Shown here piece by piece: positions 59,901-64,000 of a stretch of 64,000 bases of DNA. The position numbers were made by a program, and so were the translations under genes. Every line of letters begins with the position of its first letter. The stretch's first letter is position 1. The notes under the pieces were generated by a model. The model made no database searches, had not been told where the DNA came from, and saw only the letters and a list, made by a program, of their open reading frames with translations. Location of the stretch: assembly GCF_009831215.1 (NCBI RefSeq), contig NZ_WUTW01000002.1, positions 1,397,002 through 1,461,001 on the forward strand, written 5' to 3'. The DNA is from Actinomadura rayongensis. Its GTDB lineage: Bacteria > Actinomycetota > Actinomycetes > Streptosporangiales > Streptosporangiaceae.

Positions 59901-62900
59901 GCTTCTTCGCGCTCGGCGGAGACTCGCTGTTGGCGATGCGGCTGATCGCCCGGATCCGGACGGTCCTGGACACCGACCTGCCGATCCGCGCCCTGTTCAC
60001 CGCCCCCACCCCCGCCGCGATGGCCGACTACGCCGACGCGAACCGCGACGGGACGGCCCGCGCCGAGCTGGTCGCGAAGGACCGGCCCGACGTCGTTCCG
60101 TTGTCGTTCGGTCAGGCGCGGATGTGGTTCCTGAACCGTCTCGGGGAACGCACCGGGGACGACAACATGCCGTGGGCCATGCGCCTGTCCGGCGAACTGG
60201 ACCGGGCGGCTCTGCAAGCGGCGCTGAACGACGTGGCGGACCGGCACGAGTCCCTGCGCACGGTCTTCCCCGACGTGGACGGCGTCCCGGTCCAGCGGAT
60301 CCTGGCAGGGCCGGACGGGCGTCCCGAGCTGGCGGTCACGCCGGTCGGCGCGGACGACCTGGGCGAGGCCCTGGGCGCGGCGGCGCGGCGCGGGTTCGAC
60401 GTCGCGCGGGACCTGCCGTGGCGGGCGCACCTGTTCGTCCTCGGCGAGAACGAGTACGCGCTGCTGCTCGTCGTGCATCACATCGCCGGCGACGGCTGGT
60501 CGATGGGCGTCCTCGCCCGTGACCTGTCGACGGCGTACGCGGCCCGCCGCGCCGGCCGCGCGCCGGACTGGGCGCCGCTGCCGGTGCAGTACGCGGATTT
60601 CGCCGTGTGGCAGCGCGACGTCCTCGGCGGCGAGGACGACCCGGACAGCGTGATCTCCGGGCAGCTCGCCCACTGGCGCGACGCGCTGGCCGAACTGCCG
60701 CCGGAGCTGACGCTGCCGACCGACCGGCCGCGTCCCGCCGTGGCGAGCCACCGGGGCGGCTCGGTGCCCGTCCGCGTCGGCCCCGGGACGCACGCCCGGC
60801 TGGCCGAGGTGGCGCGGGAACGCCAGGCGACGGTGTTCATGGTCGTGCAGGCCGCGCTCGCGATGCTGCTGTCGCGGCTCGGCGCGGGTGAGGACGTCCC
60901 GATCGGCACGTCCACGGCCGGACGGTCGGACGCCGCGCTGGACGATCTGGTCGGCTTCTTCCTCAACACCCTCGTGCTCCGGACGGACGTCAGCGGCAAC
61001 CCCACCTTCACCGAGGTCCTGGACCGGGTCCGCGAAACGGACCTGGCCGCGTTCTCCCACCAGGACGTCCCCTTCGAACGCCTGGTGGACGAGCTGAGTC
61101 CCGTCCGGTCGCTGGCCCGGCACCCCCTCTTCCAGATCATGCTCATGTTCCAGAACGCGCCGGACCAGGACGTGGAGTGGGCGCTGCCGGGCATGACCGT
61201 CGGCCCGGTCCGGTCCGGCGCGGAACTGGCGGCCAAGTTCGACCTCTCCGTCACCCTGGAGGAACTTCGGGCCCGCGACGGCTCCCCCGACGGCATCGCC
61301 GGGAGCCTCGGCTACGCCGCCGAACTGTTCGACCGGAAGACCGCCGAAGCCCTCGCGGCACGCCTCGAAAGAGTCCTGGACCAGGTGGCGGCGGACCCGG
61401 CGATCCGCGTCGGCCGGGTCGTGCTGCTCGCGGACGACGAGCCCGAGCAGGTGATCACCGGCTGGAACGCCACGGCCGCTCCGGTGCGGTTCGGAACGCT
61501 GACGGAGGCGTTCGCAGCCCAGGTGGCGCGGTCGCCGGGCGCGGTGGCGGTGGCCGGTGACATCACCTGGACATACGCCGAGCTGGACGCGGTGGCGAGC
61601 CGTATCGCTTCCGGCTTGACGGACGTCGGGCGGGTCGGTGTCCTGCTGGAGCGGTCGGCGTCGCTGGTGGCCGCGCTCGTCGGTTCTGTGAAAGCCGGTG
61701 CGGCGTACGTCCCGGTGGACCCCGGCTGGCCTGTCGCGCGGATCGAGCGGGTGCTGACCGAAGCCGGTGTGGCGGTCGTCGTGACCGAGCCGGGCTTGGC
61801 CGATCGGGTCCCGGCAGGGCTGCCGACGGTCATGGTCGACGAGCTGGCGGCAAGCGAAAGCAGCCCGTCGCAGGTGAGTGTCCGTCCGGACGACCTGGCC
61901 TATGTCATGTACACGTCGGGCTCGACGGGCGTCCCCAAGGGTGTCGCGGCGACGCATCGCGGTGTCTGCGGCTTGGCGCTCGACAGCGGTTGGGGCGTGG
62001 GGCCAGAAAGCCGGGTGCTGTTACACGCGCCCGTTGCGTTCGACGCCTCGACCTACGAAATCTGGGTGCCGCTGCTGGCGGGCGGTCAGGTCGTGGTGGC
62101 TCCGCCCGGCTCGCTGGACGCCGAGGTGCTGCGGGGGCTGATCGCCGAGCTCGAGCTGACGGCCGTCCATGTCACAGCGGGCCTGCTGGGCGCGCTGGCG
62201 CAGGAATCGCCGGACTGTTTCGCCGGGCTGGACGAGGTCCTGACCGGCGGCGATGTGGTGAGCGCGAGCGCTGTCGCCGCTGTGATGGAGGCGTGCCCGG
62301 ACGTCGCGGTACGGCATCTGTACGGGCCGACCGAGGTCACGCTCTGCGCCACCACGCAGGTGACCGCGCCCGGTGCCGAGGTTCCGGCCGTCCTGCCGAT
62401 CGGCTGCCCGCGCGACAACACGCGCGCGCTGGTCCTGGACGCGTTCTTGCAGCCGGTGCCCGCCGGGGTCGTGGGTGAGCTGTACGTCGCCGGGTCCGGC
62501 CTGGCGCGGGGCTATCTCGACCGGCCGGGCCTGAGCGCGGAGCGGTTCGTGGCGTGCCCGTACGGCGACGGCGAGCGGATGTACCGCACCGGCGACCTGG
62601 TCCGATGGGACGCCCAGGGACGCCTGATGTTCGTCGGCCGCGCGGACACGCAGGTGAAGATCCGGGGATTCCGGATCGAGCCCGCCGAGATCGAGTCCGC
62701 TCTCGCCCGGCACGAGCAGGTGGCGCAGGCCGCCGTGATCGTCCGCGAGGACCAAGGGGACAAGCGCCTGGTGGCGTACGTCGTCCCGGCCAACGGCGCC
62801 GTGAACACCGCCGCACTGCGGACGTACACCGGCACCGTCTTACCGGACTACATGGTCCCGGCCGCCGTGGTGCCCGTCCCCGAGTTCCCCCTGACCCGCA

Positions 62901-64000
62901 GCGGCAAGCTCGACCGCGCGGCGCTCCCCGCGCCCGACTTCGCCGCCCTGGTCAGAGGACGGGACCCGCGCACCGCGACCGAAGAGATCGTGTGCGGCCT
63001 GTTCGCCGAGACCCTCGGCCTGGACCGCGTCGGCGCCGACGACGGCTTCTTCGACCTCGGCGGCGACTCGCTGCTGGCGATGCGGCTGCTCGCCCGCGTC
63101 CGCGCGGTGCTGGAGACGGAGGTCGCGGTCCGCGTCCTCTTCACCGCGCCCACCCCGGCGGGCGTGGCCGCGTACGTCGACGCGCACCGCACCGGCCGCA
63201 CCCCGGCCAGGCTGGTACGGGCGGAGCGGCCCGAGGAGGTGCCGCTGTCGTTCGGCCAGGCCCGGATGTGGTTCCTGAACCGCCTGGAGGACACCGGCGC
63301 CGTCTACAACATGCCGTGGGCCGTGCGCCTGTCCGGCGCCCTGGACCGGACGGCCCTGCAAGCGGCGCTGGACGACGTCGCCGACCGCCACGAGAGCCTG
63401 CGCACGATCTTCCCCGAGCGCGACGGCACGCCGATCCAGCACGTGCTGGACGGCCCGGACGGGCATCCGGCCCTGGCCGTCGCGCCGGTCGCCGAAGAAG
63501 ACCTGGACGAAGCGCTCGGCACCGCGATGTGGCGCGGCTTCGACGTCGGCCGCGAGCTGCCGTGGCGCGCCCACCTGTTCGCGCTCGGCCCGGACGACCA
63601 CGTGCTGCTCCTGGTGCTGCACCACATCGCGGGCGACGGCTGGTCGATGGGCGTCCTGGTGCGCGACCTGGCGGTCGCCTACGCCGCCCGCCGCGACGGC
63701 CGCGCCCCCGACCGGGCGCCGCTCCCCGTCCAGTACGCCGACTTCGCCCTCTGGCAGCGCGACGTCCTCGGCAGCGAGGACGACCCCGACAGCGTCATCT
63801 CCCGGCAGCTCGCCTACTGGCGCGACGCCCTGGCGGAGTTGCCGCCCGAACTCACGCTCCCCACCGACCGCGCCCGGCCCGCCGTGGCGAGTAGCCGGGG
63901 CGGCACGGTGCCCGTCCGCATCGCGCCCGAGACGCACGCGAGGCTGCTGGACGTGGCGCGGGAGAACAGGGCGACGGTGTTCATGGTCGTCCAAGCCGCG
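52409..64000 (+). CDS. Nonribosomal peptide synthetase 3, partial at the window end (C-A-T-E, C-A-T, C-A-T, C...)
   Basis: The reading frame is open from ATG 52409 (overlapping the NRPS 2 stop) to base 64000, 3864 residues without a stop. Order: C7 (HH 144-145), A7 (D641), T7 (Ser983), E7 (HH 1169-1170), C8 (HH 1653-1654), A8 (D2157), T8 (Ser2506), C9 (HH 2690-2691), A9 (D3212), T9 (Ser3554), C10 (HH 3738-3739, cut). Predicted residues are D-Hpg, L-Thr, L-Hpg, then at least one more. C7 and C8 are DCL and C9 and C10 are LCL, in agreement with the epimerase positions. In-frame TTA codons occur at 54425, 54734, 58832, 62021 and 62840. Confidence 0.95.
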   Translation, partial: MTDNVADVWPLSPLQEGLLFHALYDEDALDLYAGQHLLDLVGPLDAAVLRASGQALIDRHASLRAGFRQTSRLDRPLQIVARTAELPWRDEDLSGLSAAAEAAEVDRLLADEHARRFDLAAPPLLRLLLIRFGPERHRLVITNHHLVMDGWSLSILLNELVALYAAGGDASALPPPAPYREYLAWLGAQDRDAARTVWRAELAGLDEPTLVAAVDPARTPVLPDRLRAAADAELTAAVRELARRCGVTLNTVVQAAWAMVVGQLAGRRDVVFGAVVAGRPPELPRAEDMLGLFINTVPVRVELDPGRSVRALLADVQARQSALLGCHYLGLAEVQRLAGPGAGFDTLVAYESFPRDPEGKLADTGLRVIPAVGGKDATHYPLSLAVSPGGDRLGLRLTHRTDLFDAAAAEALIGRLLGVLEQMAADPDGLVGRIGVVGADERELLSSWNATAVPVRCETLVEGFAAQVARSPDAVAVAGDVSWTYAELDAVAARIASGLAGARRVGVLLERSAWLVGVLVGSVKAGAAYVPVDPGWPAARIERVLSEADVDLVVTEPGLVDRVPPAFSTVLVAALADGKDDLPPVVVAPDDLAYVMYTSGSTGVPKGVAATHRGVCGLALDSGWGVGPGSRVLFHAPVAFDASTYEVWVPLLSGGQVVVAPPDRIDATLLRSLIAEFALTAVHVTAGLLGALAQESPDCFAGLDEVLTGGDVVSASAVAAVMAACPDVAVRHLYGPTEVTLCATTQVITAGVEVPAVLPIGRPRDNTRALVLDGFLRPVPVGVAGELYVAGSGLARGYLDRPGLSAERFVACPWGDGERMYRTGDLARWDADGRLVFVGRADTQVKVRGFRIEPAEIEAVLSGHDQVARAAVIVREDQGDKRLVAYVVPANGTVDAAELRTYTGTLLPDYMVPAAVVTVPEFPLTRSGKLDRAALPAPDFAGLVGRREPRTATEEALCDLFAKVLKLDRVGVADSFFDLGGDSIMSMQLVAHARRAGVLISARDVFEAKTPEALAAGADAKVSAERAAVPAAEPTGPVPLTPVMRSAARRTGLPGRFSQWMAVTVPPALDLAALRTALRAVVERHDALRSRLVCPDTGDVGTWRLEIADAADVTGWVTRVDAPTGDADELAAVQGRAATPRLDPRAGVTMQAVWLDRGTSPGRLVVVAHHLVVDGVSWRVLLADLQAAYEAVAAGRDPAPDETGTSFRHWSGVLNDQAVSPARVAELPLWEAMLTDAGPGVADRALDPTRDTAGGRRRLSVPVPAEVTETLLTRVPQAFHAGINDVLLAGAAAAVAAWRSRRGLPAGAVLVEVERHGREALADGMDLSRTVGWFTSAHPVRLDPGTSAFEQIRSGGAAAGRLVKRIKEQVRAVPGDGLGYGMLRHLNPETGPVLAALPAPEIAFNYLGRFTAGAGTGWTPTGLGNDADPDVPAAHALELGGVVEDGPSGPVLRLSLVWPGELLPEDAVASLADEWAAMLTGLAAHVAVPDAGGHTPSDFPLVTLGQEQVEELERLRPGLADIWPLSPLQEGLLFHALYDRQAVDVYEGQGVLDLKGPLNAEVLRASGQALLDRHPSLRASFHQPAGAAQPVQVIARHVALPWRVADVAGSVGEAERVAAEELGRRFDPAEPPLLRFLLIRVAPDHHRLVLTNHHILLDGWSLPILLRELFAVYSAGGHAAGLPPAPSYRDHLRWLARQDGADARRAWARELAGLDEPTLVAAVDPGREPVVPDVVLAELPAPLTAGLRALARRSEVTLNTLVQAAWGVLVGRLTGRRDVVFGAVVAGRPPELPGAEDMLGLFINTVPIRVSLDPRHTVTEVLTGLQERQAALLPHQYLGLAEIRRLAGPAATFDTLVAYENFPQQPTRTADGADGGLEIGLVGGRDVAHYPLVLAILPGEPLRLRLTYRPDLFDRETVTALAARMEHLLARMVAEPSAPVGRIPVVRPDERARVVTEWNDTAVPVPSATLAGLFEAQAAENPDAIAIVSGDEEWSYASVNAAANRLAWHLADRGVGPEQRVALLLPRSPEMVIAVLAVAKTGAAYVPVDPDYPEARIAYTLADAAPALVVCTAETRGQAAGPVVVLEDVAEGRSDDLGERAQPDHPAYVIYTSGSTGRPKGVVVPQRNVVSLIMAAGERFGLGRDDVWSLFHSYAFDFSVWEMWGALLLGGRLVVVPFEVTRSPRDFLNLAADTGVTVLSQTPSAFYQLMQADQEGPPADLAIRYVVFGGEALDPARLDGWYSRRPSGGVLVNMYGITETTVHVTHLSLTPESAAAAGSASVIGAPLDNTRVLVLDQFLQPVPAGVTGELYVAGAGLARGYLNRPALTGERFVACPYGASGERMYRTGDLGRWTRDGSLVYAGRADAQVKIRGFRIEPAEIETALLGHAEVAQAAVVVREDQPGDRRLVAYIVASNADPADVRAYATGVLPQHMVPAAVVPIDGLPLTPSGKLDKAALPAPDYTAATSDRQPRTPVEEILCGLFGEVLGLDRVGVDDSFFALGGDSLLAMRLIARIRTVLDTDLPIRALFTAPTPAAMADYADANRDGTARAELVAKDRPDVVPLSFGQARMWFLNRLGERTGDDNMPWAMRLSGELDRAALQAALNDVADRHESLRTVFPDVDGVPVQRILAGPDGRPELAVTPVGADDLGEALGAAARRGFDVARDLPWRAHLFVLGENEYALLLVVHHIAGDGWSMGVLARDLSTAYAARRAGRAPDWAPLPVQYADFAVWQRDVLGGEDDPDSVISGQLAHWRDALAELPPELTLPTDRPRPAVASHRGGSVPVRVGPGTHARLAEVARERQATVFMVVQAALAMLLSRLGAGEDVPIGTSTAGRSDAALDDLVGFFLNTLVLRTDVSGNPTFTEVLDRVRETDLAAFSHQDVPFERLVDELSPVRSLARHPLFQIMLMFQNAPDQDVEWALPGMTVGPVRSGAELAAKFDLSVTLEELRARDGSPDGIAGSLGYAAELFDRKTAEALAARLERVLDQVAADPAIRVGRVVLLADDEPEQVITGWNATAAPVRFGTLTEAFAAQVARSPGAVAVAGDITWTYAELDAVASRIASGLTDVGRVGVLLERSASLVAALVGSVKAGAAYVPVDPGWPVARIERVLTEAGVAVVVTEPGLADRVPAGLPTVMVDELAASESSPSQVSVRPDDLAYVMYTSGSTGVPKGVAATHRGVCGLALDSGWGVGPESRVLLHAPVAFDASTYEIWVPLLAGGQVVVAPPGSLDAEVLRGLIAELELTAVHVTAGLLGALAQESPDCFAGLDEVLTGGDVVSASAVAAVMEACPDVAVRHLYGPTEVTLCATTQVTAPGAEVPAVLPIGCPRDNTRALVLDAFLQPVPAGVVGELYVAGSGLARGYLDRPGLSAERFVACPYGDGERMYRTGDLVRWDAQGRLMFVGRADTQVKIRGFRIEPAEIESALARHEQVAQAAVIVREDQGDKRLVAYVVPANGAVNTAALRTYTGTVLPDYMVPAAVVPVPEFPLTRSGKLDRAALPAPDFAALVRGRDPRTATEEIVCGLFAETLGLDRVGADDGFFDLGGDSLLAMRLLARVRAVLETEVAVRVLFTAPTPAGVAAYVDAHRTGRTPARLVRAERPEEVPLSFGQARMWFLNRLEDTGAVYNMPWAVRLSGALDRTALQAALDDVADRHESLRTIFPERDGTPIQHVLDGPDGHPALAVAPVAEEDLDEALGTAMWRGFDVGRELPWRAHLFALGPDDHVLLLVLHHIAGDGWSMGVLVRDLAVAYAARRDGRAPDRAPLPVQYADFALWQRDVLGSEDDPDSVISRQLAYWRDALAELPPELTLPTDRARPAVASSRGGTVPVRIAPETHARLLDVARENRATVFMVVQAA
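56951..60060 (+). other. NRPS module 8: C-A(Thr)-T
   Basis: C8 is DCL (HHILLDG) and nearly a copy of C6. The A8 code is D-F-W-S-V-G-M-V-H-K, so Thr, and A8 is nearly a copy of A4. Unlike module 4, its T domain is [11 protein letters not shown] with no epimerase, and the next C is LCL, so L-Thr is predicted. Confidence 0.8.
60061..63200 (+). other. NRPS module 9: C-A(Hpg)-T
   Basis: C9 is LCL with HHIAGDG. It has a small local change, [13 protein letters not shown], where its relatives read [13 protein letters not shown]. The A9 code is D-A-Y-H-L-G-L-L-C-K, so Hpg. T9 carries [12 protein letters not shown] and no epimerase. Confidence 0.8.
63225..64000 (+). other. NRPS module 10: partial LCL condensation domain
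   Basis: It opens with [13 protein letters not shown] and has HHIAGDG at residues 3738-3744 of NRPS 3. It is cut by the window end before the middle of the domain. At least one further residue follows Hpg9. Confidence 0.88.

Overview
The window is high-GC DNA with strong GC bias at third codon positions, many GTG starts and 4-base ATGA/GTGA gene overlaps. Together with the gene content (a tadA locus with actinobacterial 'tRNA adenosine deaminase-associated' partners, FadR- and XRE-type regulators, an AfsA-domain protein and Hpg-type NRPSs) this points to a filamentous actinomycete. An Actinomadura-like genus is plausible, but that is inference.

Region 1 (about 1-11,200) is ordinary chromosome. 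It holds a DnaN-like sliding clamp, a cupin/XRE regulator and an EamA exporter either side of a candidate operator, tRNA-Ser(CGA), tadA with two tandem paralogous partner proteins, upp, several small proteins, a PH-domain membrane protein, an XRE-TPR regulator, a FadR regulator next to a CynX/NimT-type MFS permease, and a small VapB-like protein.

Region 2 (about 11,340-27,900) is a tightly packed rightward operon of eleven genes: cytochrome P450, HAD-IB hydrolase, a single-module highly reducing type I PKS (KS-AT-DH-ER-KR-ACP), a KASIII-like acyltransferase with a Cys-His-Asp triad, an FAD monooxygenase, branched-chain 2-oxoacid dehydrogenase E1-alpha, E1-beta and E2, FabH, a free ACP and a single-hotdog AfsA-domain protein. 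It looks built to make one or more branched acyl chains. The end use could be a lipid tail, an acyl ester, or a butyrolactone/butenolide-like signal.

Region 3 (27,984-64,000) is a nonribosomal peptide locus: a leftward SyrP-like TauD/TfdA dioxygenase, then three overlapping rightward NRPS genes, the last cut by the window end. By-eye specificity codes and epimerase positions predict L-Ser, L-X (aromatic/hydrophobic), L-Hpg, D-Thr, D-Hpg, D-Asn, D-Hpg, L-Thr, L-Hpg, then more. X is uncertain, Hpg is 4-hydroxyphenylglycine, and D-Thr would be the allo form if epimerised at C-alpha. No thioesterase, MbtH-like protein or Hpg-supply gene is present in the window, so the cluster must continue to the right.

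The most unusual point is that the first NRPS begins with an N-terminally truncated condensation domain whose HHxxxDG motif has become A-P-A-V-L-D-A. The domain expected to attach a lipid tail therefore looks dead, although the adjacent operon is dedicated to acyl-chain assembly. Regions 2 and 3 adjoin and probably form one cluster for an undescribed Hpg-rich, probably acylated peptide. I do not recognise a known product with this order.
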